The notes under the pieces were generated by a model. It did no database searches, had not been told where the DNA came from, and was given only the letters and a program-made list of their open reading frames with translations. This document shows positions 47,373 through 56,384 of a stretch of DNA of 64,000 bases, one piece after another (within the stretch, counting starts at the first letter, position 1; each line of letters opens with the position of its first letter). Made by a program: the position numbers and the translations under genes. Source of the stretch: Sphingobacteriales bacterium. GTDB lineage: Bacteria; Bacteroidota; Bacteroidia; Chitinophagales; Chitinophagaceae. The stretch is taken from positions 1,240,001-1,304,000 of the forward strand of contig JADJGB010000008.1 of assembly GCA_016708305.1 (NCBI GenBank), read 5' to 3'.

Positions 47373-48428
47373 ATGTTAGACTTAAAAAATTTTGACCAGA
47401 ATAGCGTAGGGAATCCCAATAACAACATTTTCGGGCTACCCAGTACTATCGAAAATGCTGATGTCGTTATCATTAATGCCCCCTGGGAGGTAACGGTGAG
47501 CTATGGAGGAGGTACCTCCAGAGCGCCGGAAGCAATTTTGAAAGCCAGCCTGCAGGTGGACTTATACGACCCTGAAATGCCTGACGAGTGGAAAAGAGGA
47601 TTTTACCTGCTGCCGACTGATAGGAAAATTCTTTTAAAAAGCGATTATCTTAGAAAGGAAGCAGAACTGTATATCGATTACATTTCAAAAGGTGAAGACC
47701 TTGCAAAAAACCAGTTCATGCAAAAAACCATCAAAGAAATCAATGAAGGTGGTGTGTTTTTCAACAACTGGATTTACCAACAGGCAAAAGAACTGCTGGA
47801 AAAGGGGAAATTAGTGGGTATGCTGGGAGGAGATCACAGTACACCTCTGGGTCTATACAAAGCCTTAGCCGAAAGGCATGAAGCATTTGGCATATTGCAT
47901 ATAGATGCACACTGCGACCTTAGAGAAGCTTATGAAGGGTTTAATTATTCTCATGCCAGTATTATGTTCAACGCGTTGAAGGAAATTCCTCAGATCAAGA
48001 ATATTATTCAGTTTGGCGTGCGCGATTTCGGGCAGGATGAGTGGGAATACATCAAAAACAGCCAGTATCGGGTGATTACCTATTTCGACAAAGAAATAAA
48101 GAGCAGGCAGTATGATGGCGACACCTTTAAGCACATTGCAGAGGAAATGATTGACCAGTTGCCGCAAAAAATACATATCAGTTTTGATATTGACGGCCTT
48201 GACCCCAAACTGTGCCCCGATACCGGAACACCTGTTCCAGGAGGCTTTGAGCTGGACAGAGTGTTTTATATTTTTCAAAAGCTAATTGCCAGCGGCAGGC
48301 AAATAATTGGTTTCGACCTGGTAGAAGTGGGTATTGCAGAAACGGACTGGAATGCCAATGTAGGCGCAAGGGCTTTGTTCAAGCTTTGTAATGTATTGGC
48401 ATATAGTAATCCTTCTGCCTCAATATAA
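47373..48428 (+). CDS. Arginase/agmatinase/formiminoglutamase-family ureohydrolase
   Basis: 351 residues from the ATG at 47373 (MLDLKNFDQNSVGNPNNNIF). Binuclear manganese ligands: GMLGGDHSTPLGLYKALAER, GILHIDAHCDLREAYEGFNY and ISFDIDGLDPKLCPDTGTPV. The motifs place it in the ureohydrolase family, but arginase, agmatinase or guanidino-acid hydrolase activity cannot be told apart by eye. The radical SAM and PLP genes downstream suggest an amino-acid or polyamine theme (inference). Confidence 0.9.
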   Translation: MLDLKNFDQNSVGNPNNNIFGLPSTIENADVVIINAPWEVTVSYGGGTSRAPEAILKASLQVDLYDPEMPDEWKRGFYLLPTDRKILLKSDYLRKEAELYIDYISKGEDLAKNQFMQKTIKEINEGGVFFNNWIYQQAKELLEKGKLVGMLGGDHSTPLGLYKALAERHEAFGILHIDAHCDLREAYEGFNYSHASIMFNALKEIPQIKNIIQFGVRDFGQDEWEYIKNSQYRVITYFDKEIKSRQYDGDTFKHIAEEMIDQLPQKIHISFDIDGLDPKLCPDTGTPVPGGFELDRVFYIFQKLIASGRQIIGFDLVEVGIAETDWNANVGARALFKLCNVLAYSNPSASI

Positions 48429-48996
48429 AACAAATTTCAACTTGGCTACTCAGCAATTCTGTTTCCCCATCCCCAACCAAAAGGAGAAAATCTATCAGGT
48501 GATTGCCTATGGAATTCTTTTGTTCAATTTATTGATGGTGACAATGTCGCTGCCGGGAGAAAAGAACTATTTGTTGCAGGTTCTCGTTCAGCTTATGGTG
48601 TTTGTTTTCCTGGTAGTTTTAGATGTCAGGAATCATCGTAAAAACAAAAAACTGCTTCCATTGGGTATTTTGATGCTGGCTTATGCGGTTTTTTGGATAA
48701 GGTTTGGTTTCAATTTTGCTTTTGTAGCCAATCTGATACTATGGGGACTCTACACTGTTTCTCGTAGAAAATTTTCCATAAACATTGATACTGAGAAAAT
48801 TATGTATCCCAGTTTTCCTAAAAAAAATATGGTTTGGGCAGATATGAACAATATAATTTTGAAAGACGATATACTTACAATCGACTGTAAAAACAACAAA
48901 GTGTATCAACATTTTATTGAAGATTCAGGGCTAATTGTTAATGAGCAGGAATTCAATGAGTTTTGCCGGAGCCGGTTGTCCCCGGCAAATTCCTGA
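48391..48996 (+). CDS. Two-helix membrane protein, unknown function
   Basis: Up to 201 residues. The ATG at 48391 overlaps the end of the arginase-family gene; a later start near LATQQFCFPIPNQKEKIYQV (about 48442) is equally possible. Hydrophobic segments: VIAYGILLFNLLMVTM, VLVQLMVFVFLVVLDV and FNFAFVANLILWGLY. The soluble C-terminus (VWADMNNIILKDDILTIDCK) looks PH-like, as in other small Bacteroidota membrane proteins. I assign no function. Confidence 0.65.
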   Translation: MYWHIVILLPQYKTNFNLATQQFCFPIPNQKEKIYQVIAYGILLFNLLMVTMSLPGEKNYLLQVLVQLMVFVFLVVLDVRNHRKNKKLLPLGILMLAYAVFWIRFGFNFAFVANLILWGLYTVSRRKFSINIDTEKIMYPSFPKKNMVWADMNNIILKDDILTIDCKNNKVYQHFIEDSGLIVNEQEFNEFCRSRLSPANS

Positions 48997-49132
48997 GTTT
49001 TGTTTTTCTGTTCTAAGGAAGTGTGAAACTACTTTTTGATGTCTTTGCTTCCTTTCCTGATAAAAACCTCATTATCAATTTGCAAAACTTAGGTAATTTT
49101 GCTGCTTTAGTGAATCTCCAACTTTTTAATAA

Positions 49133-50430
49133 ATGTCAATAAATCAAACACCATACCTTCTTTATTCTGATGGCAAGGGAAATATTTTTGAAGACACTTC
49201 CCTTTATGTTACCGGCCGCAGTGGCTGGGATGCCTGTATGGTTCCAAACGAGGATTGGATTGAACTGCCGGATGGAGGCTCTCTTTACGAACTTCCGGGG
49301 AGAAGATGTATTGGTATTGATGTAAAAACGGGAGACCTGCTCCTTTTCGATAAAGGCTGGGCGGTAGCTGCTTTCTTGCCGCCGGCACATACTGCATTTT
49401 ATTTGTCGGCATATGAAACACAACCGGAAGCGCCTGTGCTGCCACTGTTCTGCTACACGGCTGTTGGCTGGCTCGATGAAAAATTTTATGTTCCTGCTAT
49501 TCGAATAGAGCAGGATATCAGACAGGAATGTCGTGGCTTTGACGATAAAAAAGTGGAGGATGGCATCAGCCACCTGATTAAATCGTATCCAAAAAACAGA
49601 TTGGTTAATCATCTGGCCAATAATTGTGCGCTCAACTATCATTGCCCTGCTGCTCGAAATTATTTTATGGGCAGATGGGAATGTCCGGTGCCGGTTTCTT
49701 CAGCCTGCAATGCCAATTGTGTGGGCTGTATATCACTTCAGCCCGATGAAGAAGAAATTGTTTCACCGCAGGAAAGACTCGGTTTCAAACCTAGTGTGGA
49801 AGAAATTATTGAATTTACGGTTCCCCATCTTGAAACAGCGCCTTACCCGCTCATCAGTTTTGGTCAGGGATGCGAGGGCGAGCCGCTGCTGATGTGGCGA
49901 ATCATCGAACAAACCATTCTGGAAATCAGAAAGCATACCCAAAAGGGAAGTGTCAACATCAATACAAACGGATCGAAGCCTAAGGCGGTAAAGAAACTTT
50001 GCGAAGCAGGGCTGAACTCTATCAGAGTGAGTACCAACAGCGCCCGAAGAGAAATCTACATGCCTTATTACAGGCCCAATAATTATCAGTTTGAAGATAT
50101 TGTTGAAAGCCTGAAGATTGTAAACAGTTTTGGCGGCTGGACTTCGCTCAATTATTTTGTTTTTCCCGGAATGACAGACAATGTGGAAGAATATGAAGCC
50201 CTGCGAAAACTGATCAGGGAAACCGGCCTCAAAATGATTCAATGGCGCACTTTAACATTGACCCCGACTGGTACTTGCGAAAAATTGGCATAACGGATAC
50301 GGGTGAATGTATGGGTATCGGTAGAATGATGAAATTGATCAAAGAAGAATTTCCCGATCTCAAGTATGGCTATTTCAATCCGCCGATGGAACGCATTAAG
50401 GGAAGGTTTGAGGCTGATTTTGCCCACTAA
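49133..50430 (+). CDS. Radical SAM protein (one frameshift)
   Basis: 431 residues when repaired. An N-terminal ~170-residue domain of unknown role is followed by the radical SAM core: cluster motif CNANCVGC in VSSACNANCVGCISLQPDEE, SFGQGCEGEPLLMWRIIEQT and INTNGSKPKAVKKLCEAGLN. The frame breaks near 50250 (KMIQWR, then FNIDPDWYLRKIGITDTGEC), consistent with one lost A. A preceding -7 box TAATTTTG lies at 49094-49101. The reaction is unknown; it is followed by two PLP enzymes on the same strand. Confidence 0.88.
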
Positions 50431-50534
50431 ATATTGGGAGAATAAAGACTTTTTTCTAAAAATTACTACGTAACTTGCAGTATAATTCTGTTTGCCATAG
50501 CAGAAATATTATTCTGTATCTCAATTTAATTATT

Positions 50535-51776
50535 ATGAAACCCGAAAGTTTAATGATGTCTTATGGCTATAAGCCTGAGTTGTCGGCGGGTGCCGTAAAG
50601 AGCCCCATTTTTTTAACTTCAACATTTGCATTTCAGTCTGCCGAAGAAGGCAAAGCATTTTTTGAAATAGCCTATGGTTTTCGTACTCCCGAACAAGGAG
50701 AGGAGCTAGGTTTTATTTACAGCAGACTTAATAATCCGAAGCTTTCAATACTCGAAGAACGACTAACTGTTTGGGATGGTGCAGAGGAAGCCGCCGTTTT
50801 GGAGAGCGGAATGGCGGCAATCAGTACTGTTTTGCTCGAGTTTTTGTCGCCGGGCGACTTGTTGCTTACCAGCGGACCTTTGTACGGTGGTTCCTATTAT
50901 TTTATCAATAAGGTTTTGCCCAAATTCGGAATTTCGGTAGTAGATTTCAGAGTGGGCCAAACTAAAGAGCAATTGAGAGAAATTGTAAAAAATTCAGGAA
51001 AGGCAGACAGGCTGTCAATGATTTATATTGAAACGCCTGCCAATCCGACCAACGACCTTATTGATATTGAAATGGGTAGGGAAGTCGCCGAATATTTTTC
51101 CACCGGTGAAAAACAAATTTACGTTGTTGTGGACAATACTTACATGGGACCGGTCTGGCAGCAGCCTTTGAAACATGGCGCTGACTTGGTGCTGTATTCT
51201 GCCACAAAATATATTGGAGGCCATAGCGATGTAATTGCTGGCGCTTGTTTAGGTTCAGGCGAATTGTTGGCAAGGGTTAAGAAATTAAGGACTTTTCTGG
51301 GCAACATGGCAAGCCCGCACACCTGCTGGTTGTTGATGCGCAGCCTGGAAACCTTAAAGGCCAGAATGGATATTCAGGCGGCAAATGCCAACAAAGTAGC
51401 CGAATTTTTGCTAAACCATCCTAATGTAGAAAGAGTTTATTTCCCCGGAACGCTTAACGAAGCAGACGGTATGCAGTACCTGATAAGGCAAAAACAGTGC
51501 CTGACCAACGGTGGTATGATTTCGTTTGACGTAAAAGGTGGCGAGAAAGAAGCATTTCAATTTTTAAATGCCTTGAAACTGATTAAACTGGCTGTGAGTC
51601 TGGGTAGCACTGAAAGTCTGGCCGAGCATCCTGCCACCATGACCCATGTGGATATTGAATCACCTTATAAAGAGCAATTACGCATCACCGAAAAGTTGGT
51701 AAGGATTTCCATAGGTATTGAAAATCATGAAGATATTATTTCTGATATGAAACAGGCATTGGAAAGTGTCGGTTAA
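50535..51776 (+). CDS. Cys/Met-metabolism PLP enzyme (cystathionine gamma-synthase / methionine gamma-lyase type)
   Basis: 413 residues from the ATG at 50535 (MKPESLMMSYGYKPELSAGA). Fold-type I marks: SPIFLTSTFAFQSAEEGKAF, YSRLNNPKLSILEERL, VLESGMAAISTVLLEFLSPG, VVVDNTYMGPVW, the PLP lysine in LVLYSATKYIGGHSDVIAGA, and SLGSTESLAEHPATMTH. Lyase or synthase activity cannot be decided by eye. Follows the radical SAM gene by about 100 nt. Confidence 0.9.
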   Translation: MKPESLMMSYGYKPELSAGAVKSPIFLTSTFAFQSAEEGKAFFEIAYGFRTPEQGEELGFIYSRLNNPKLSILEERLTVWDGAEEAAVLESGMAAISTVLLEFLSPGDLLLTSGPLYGGSYYFINKVLPKFGISVVDFRVGQTKEQLREIVKNSGKADRLSMIYIETPANPTNDLIDIEMGREVAEYFSTGEKQIYVVVDNTYMGPVWQQPLKHGADLVLYSATKYIGGHSDVIAGACLGSGELLARVKKLRTFLGNMASPHTCWLLMRSLETLKARMDIQAANANKVAEFLLNHPNVERVYFPGTLNEADGMQYLIRQKQCLTNGGMISFDVKGGEKEAFQFLNALKLIKLAVSLGSTESLAEHPATMTHVDIESPYKEQLRITEKLVRISIGIENHEDIISDMKQALESVG

Positions 51777-51839
51777 TTTATTTAACTATGAATTTTTTCT
51801 ACTGTTGTAGTAAACATTAACAACTTTCAAAAACAATTT

Positions 51840-53983
51840 ATGCAGGACAAATATTTTAATGCCGAATCATCTGATTCTCATAATGACCCTCTGGCAGCCT
51901 GGTTTTTGGGACCAAAGGCTGAACATGCCGGAATCTGGGGCGAAATGATTAATTATATTTTTCAGGATTATGTACACTGGCGCAGAAATTATTTTCTGGA
52001 AGACCCTATCATTCTGAACCGCATCAAACGGCGCGAGCATGATCGTTGGTTTGATAAGTTGACAAGCGAGGTGGACTCGGTGCTCAATCAGTTGAAATCG
52101 CACTTTCCGTTCTTTTCTCCCCGATATGTGGCGCACATGCTCAGTGAGCAAACGCTTCCTTCGGTGCTTGGTTATTTTGCGGGAATGTTGTACAACCCTA
52201 ATAATGTTACCAATGAAGCGGCACCTATTACCGTTCCACTCGAAATTGAGGTGGGAAAAATGGTTTCAAAAATGCTGGGATACAATCCGCAGACGGCCTG
52301 GGCACATATTACTTCAGGCGGTACTGTAGCCAATATTGAGGCACTTTGGGTAGCCCGCACGGCTCAGTTTAACACACTGATGGTGCAGGAGTTTTGTAAA
52401 AAGGAGAATATTGATTTTCAGGTGGTATTAGCCAATGGCGCTGTGGTGCCTGTAATAGAAGCAGGATTTGTCGAGTTGCTTCATCTGCCTTCCGATGATG
52501 CAGTATTTATGGTACGGAAACTGGCCTCTCATCTGTCAAAAAATGAGGATGGCGATTATTATTTAAAAAAGCTAAACAGGTTTTTCAAGGAAAGCAGGTT
52601 CAATGTAAATAATACCGGTATTTTAAAAATTCATGATGAAATAAAAATGTCGCCATTGATTTATGTTTCAGAAGCGGCACATTACTCTGTGAAAAAGGCA
52701 GCAAATATTCTGGGCTATGGAGAAAATGCGGTAGTGGCGGTTCCGGTGGACTCAAAATTCAGGATGGATACCAATGCGTTGAGGGAAATGCTCTTTAATC
52801 AAAAACCTGAAAATTATACTGCCTGTGTAATCGGTATTGCAGGCACTACCGAGGAAGGAGCTGTGGACCCTGTTTGTAAAATCAGGCGGGTGAGGGACGA
52901 GCTGCAGCAACAAAAAAACAGATCTTTTTGGTTTCACATAGATGCTGCATGGGGTGGATACCTTCGCAGCCTGTTTACCCACCCCGATTTGGAGACGGTA
53001 CAGTCTGCAGATTTGAATGAACTGGCCGGTTTATATGCGGATGCATTGGACGTAAGGGATAATTATTCTATTCAAATCAAGGGAGTGGATACCGGCATCC
53101 TTACCACCATTTCATGGGATGATCTCGAGCTTTATAAATCGTTTCTCAGTTTTCCTGAGGCTGATTCCATCACAGTTGACCCGCATAAAATGGGCTATAT
53201 TCCCTATCCATGTGGTATTGTTGCCTTTAAAAGCGAAGTGGTTACTGAACTGATTACTCAAAAAGCGCAATACATCTCAGATGAACGAGGCGGTATTTTC
53301 GATGTTGATAAACCAATAACAATCAATGCGGTAGGTCCGTTTATTTTGGAAGGTTCTAAGCCCGGAGCTGCTGCTGCGGGCGCCTGGCTGGCGCATAAAA
53401 CTATACCCTGGAAACTTTTGGGCATGGAAAAATCATCCGAACCTCTCTGTTAAATACCCGAAAACTACTGGATTACCTTCAAAAACACGAAGTATTATTT
53501 AAAATTATTGAAAGATCATTGTTTGAAGATGAAGAAATGTGTACTAATCCATTTACATTCAAAGCGGTATATGATCAAACGGATACTAATGTGATTTGTT
53601 ATGTAGCTGTACCGGCAGAATGGAATGGTGAAAACCTGGAAATAAAGGCGCTACCTTTGCAGGAACTAAATGCCTTAAACCAAAACCTGTACAACAGATT
53701 GACAATCAGGACAAATGATACCAAGCACCTCCTTCATGCTCAGGAATATTTTGTATCAAAAACCTGGTTTGAGAGTAGCCAGTATGCAGCATCATCAGTA
53801 AAAACGCTTTTGAAGAATCTGAAAATTTCTGAAGCAGAATATAATGAAACCGGCATCTTTGTATTGCGCTCCACCATCATGAATCCCTGGTATTTTACTG
53901 CTGAAGAAGCAGGTAAAGACTATCTGATGGATTTCGTTTTGACCCTGCATACCTATACCAGAGGATTGCTAAACGAGGAGTAA
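51840..53983 (+). CDS. PLP-dependent group II amino-acid decarboxylase (one frameshift)
   Basis: About 714 residues when repaired. Fold-type I decarboxylase: FSPRYVAHMLSEQTLPSVLG, WAHITSGGTVANIEALWVAR, ACVIGIAGTTEEGAVDPVCK, FHIDAAWGGYLRSLF, and the PLP lysine in ITVDPHKMGYIPYPCGIVAF. The last pattern resembles tyrosine-decarboxylase-type enzymes, but the substrate cannot be assigned. The frame breaks near 53405; after adding one C it continues PLETFGHGKIIRTSLLNTRK into a C-terminal ~190-residue part ending TLHTYTRGLLNEE. Confidence 0.85.
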
Positions 53984-54120
53984 ACAGATTTGTTTTAAGT
54001 AACTGAGTCAATATCAATTATTTATATTTAGGTTTAAATTTTTATTTATTTATAAGGCTGTATTGTTCAAAAATTATGGAACCAGGCTAATAATCAATCT
54101 GAATTTAAATAAAATTTCCT

Positions 54121-54128
54121 TACCTTTG
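54121..54128 (+). promoter_or_regulatory. Predicted -7 box of the yceD-rpmF-plsX operon
   Basis: TACCTTTG fits TAnnTTTG exactly and is followed by CACA; it ends 31 nt before the ATG at 54160. No good -33 TTG at the usual spacing. Confidence 0.55.
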
Positions 54129-54159
54129 CACACTCTGTTTTGGAAGCAATAGTTTAACC

Positions 54160-54711
54160 ATGATACATAGAAGAGAGTATGATATAGCTTTTGTGGGGTT
54201 GAAACCCGGTGTTCATGAGTTCAACTATGAAATTACAGGCAGGTTCTTTGAGGTTTTTCAGCAGCAGGATTTTCGAAATGTGGAAGCAAACATTAAGCTG
54301 TTTTTGGATAAAAAAAGCAGTTTTATGATGCTGAGGTTTGAGGTTGGAGGTCAATTGGATGTTGATTGCGACCGTTGCAACAGCAATCTTACACTTGAAT
54401 TGTGGGACGAGTTCAACATGATGATAAAAATTGTGGACGACCCCGAATTGATGAATGAAGAAGAGGGCGACCCCGACGTGAATTACATCAATAGGGGAGA
54501 AAGCATCATCAATGTGGAAAACTGGATTTATGAGTTCATCAATCTGAGTATTCCAATGCACAAAACATGCAGTTACGAAAACGCAGATGGACCGCAATGC
54601 AATCAGGAAGCGCTGAAAATGTTGAAAAAGTTAGAAACTGAAAAGGAAGATTCCAAATCTGTAAACCCTTTGTGGAAAGGTTTGGAAAAGTTTAAACATA
54701 AAGAAAATTAA
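54160..54711 (+). CDS. yceD: YceD/DUF177-family protein
   Basis: 183 residues. Conserved CxxC in VDCDRCNSNLTLELWDEFNM, then MNEEEGDPDVNYINRGESII, WIYEFINLSIPMHKTC and the distal Cys in GPQCNQEALKML. Found next to rpmF in most bacteria, where YceD is linked to 23S rRNA/ribosome biogenesis. 27 nt before rpmF. Confidence 0.9.
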   Translation: MIHRREYDIAFVGLKPGVHEFNYEITGRFFEVFQQQDFRNVEANIKLFLDKKSSFMMLRFEVGGQLDVDCDRCNSNLTLELWDEFNMMIKIVDDPELMNEEEGDPDVNYINRGESIINVENWIYEFINLSIPMHKTCSYENADGPQCNQEALKMLKKLETEKEDSKSVNPLWKGLEKFKHKEN

Positions 54712-54738
54712 TTTTAAAATCTTTTAATTATATAAGTT

Positions 54739-54933
54739 ATGCCAAATCCTAAGCGCCGACACAGTCAGCAAAGAAGTGCAAAACGCAGAACTCATTATAA
54801 AGCAGTGGGTACCACATTGAGTACAGATGCTACTTCAGGTGAAGTTCATGTACGCCATCGCGCACACATAAGCGAAGGAAAGTTGATTTATAAAGGAAAA
54901 GTAGTTGCTGAACAGGCTCCTTCCAAAGCTTAA
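54739..54933 (+). CDS. rpmF: Ribosomal protein L32
   Basis: 64 residues: MPNPKRRHSQQRSAKRRTHY, then EVHVRHRAHISEGKLIYKGK. It lacks the four zinc-binding cysteines, so it is the zinc-independent form. Part of yceD-rpmF-plsX. Confidence 0.97.
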   Translation: MPNPKRRHSQQRSAKRRTHYKAVGTTLSTDATSGEVHVRHRAHISEGKLIYKGKVVAEQAPSKA

Positions 54934-54999
54934 TTTTATTTAGCATACTTTTTTTTTAATAAATTTTCTTGTATTCCAAATACAATTCTAATCTTTGTG

Positions 55000-55007
55000 T
55001 AGATTTG
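55000..55007 (+). promoter_or_regulatory. Possible -7 box before plsX
   Basis: TAGATTTG matches TAnnTTTG, 35 nt before the plsX ATG at 55043. It would let plsX be expressed apart from rpmF; spacing to an upstream TTG is longer than usual. Confidence 0.35.
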
Positions 55008-55042
55008 TATTTGGGATTTTTAATTTTAGGAACTCTTGCTGA

Positions 55043-55996
55043 ATGAATATAGGAATTGATATGATGGGTGGCGACTATGCCCCCTTGGAAACTGTAAAAG
55101 GTATTGCCAAATATTTTTCTGAAAACCTCAGAGATGATGTGCATCTGTTTTTGTTTGGTAATGCCGATGCCATTTCGCCTCATCTTACATCTTACAATAT
55201 CCCGGAGGGAAAAATCACGCTGGCGCCTACCACACAGGTAATTGGCATGCATGAACACCCTACCAAAGCTCTGAAAGAAAAAACAGATTCCTCCATTGCA
55301 ATCGGGTTTAAATATCTGGCCGCAGGCAAAATTGATGCTTTTATGAGCGCAGGAAATACCGGTGCTATGCTGGTTGGGGCCATGTTTAGTATCAGACCGG
55401 TGGAAGGTGTGCTCAGGCCAACCATTTCATCCATCATCCCCAAACAAAACGGTGGAACCGGCCTTTTGCTCGATGTAGGTATCAATTCGGATTGCAAACC
55501 GGAGCAATTGAATCAATTTGCTATTATGGGTTCGGTATTTTCGGAAAATATTCTCGGCGTTGAAAATCCGAAAGTAGGTTTAATAAATGTGGGAGAAGAA
55601 GAAGGTAAAGGAAATTTACTAATGCAGGCCTCTTATCCATTGCTAAAGGAAAACAAAGTTATCAATTTTATAGGAAATGTGGAAGGCAGGGATATCTTTT
55701 CCAACAAAGCAGATGTGATGGTTTGCGATGGCTTTACCGGCAATATCATTCTAAAACTTGCCGAATCACTTACGATATTGCCAAAGAACAAAATATTGAT
55801 AATGAATATTTTAACCGTTTCAATTTCGAGCCTTTACGGAGGCACACCGGTGCTGGGAGTAGAAAAACCCGTAATCATTGGACACGGTATTTCGCACGAA
55901 ACAGCTTTTAGCAGTATGATTGACGAAGCCGTAAGAATGTTGCAAACAGATGTTTTGGGCAAGGTAAAAGAAGCGATTCGACTGACAGGAGAATAA
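55043..55996 (+). CDS. plsX: Phosphate acyltransferase PlsX (compensating indels)
   Basis: Makes acyl-phosphate from acyl-ACP for phospholipid synthesis. 317 residues: MNIGIDMMGGDYAPLETVKG, AFMSAGNTGAMLVGAMFSIR, PTISSIIPKQNGGTGLLLDV, VMVCDGFTGNIILKLAESL and PVIIGHGISHETAFSSMIDE. Between about 55765 and 55843 the frame reads a foreign stretch. One base over it gives YDIAKEQNIDNEYFNRFNFE, the expected PlsX sequence, so one lost T and one extra C probably cancel out. An essential-type gene, which argues for sequence error. Confidence 0.95.
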   Translation: MNIGIDMMGGDYAPLETVKGIAKYFSENLRDDVHLFLFGNADAISPHLTSYNIPEGKITLAPTTQVIGMHEHPTKALKEKTDSSIAIGFKYLAAGKIDAFMSAGNTGAMLVGAMFSIRPVEGVLRPTISSIIPKQNGGTGLLLDVGINSDCKPEQLNQFAIMGSVFSENILGVENPKVGLINVGEEEGKGNLLMQASYPLLKENKVINFIGNVEGRDIFSNKADVMVCDGFTGNIILKLAESLTILPKNKILIMNILTVSISSLYGGTPVLGVEKPVIIGHGISHETAFSSMIDEAVRMLQTDVLGKVKEAIRLTGE

Positions 55997-56009
55997 TATA
56001 TTTCTTTTT

Positions 56010-56147
56010 CAGAATAATAAACATTAACCGTATTTCGGCTGTCTCGTTGAGATGGCCTTTAAAAAATTGCGTTAAGAAAAATTATTTTTAGCAAATTTTT
56101 TCACAGTCTTGATTTTTGGCTCCACCTTTTTATCAAGAAAAAGGTGG
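56010..56147 (-). repeat. Dispersed repeat family, copy 4 (internally deleted)
   Basis: Inverted relative of 25617-25872: shares CAGAATAAT, TTTCGGCTGTCTCGTTGAGA-like and AAAAAATTGCGTTAAGAAAA words. Its right end is a perfect 10-bp hairpin (CCACCTTTTT ... AAAAAGGTGG). Lies after plsX and may end its transcript. Confidence 0.7.
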
Positions 56148-56384
56148 AAAATATGCTCTGTAGCAGCGATGTGGCAAAATTTATTATCCTATTCGCTTTT
56201 ATTGTTGATTGATTTTCCTTTGGGGAAATTTTTGCCTTACTATTTTTGTTTTAAGAATTTATTGAACAAAAAATTTCATTGAGGTTTGTTAAAATTAACA
56301 CCCTAAAAAACCGTTCCTGCAATTATTAGCTTTATTTCATCAATAGAATCATAACTTTACACACTTTAAAAAAACTAATAAAAT

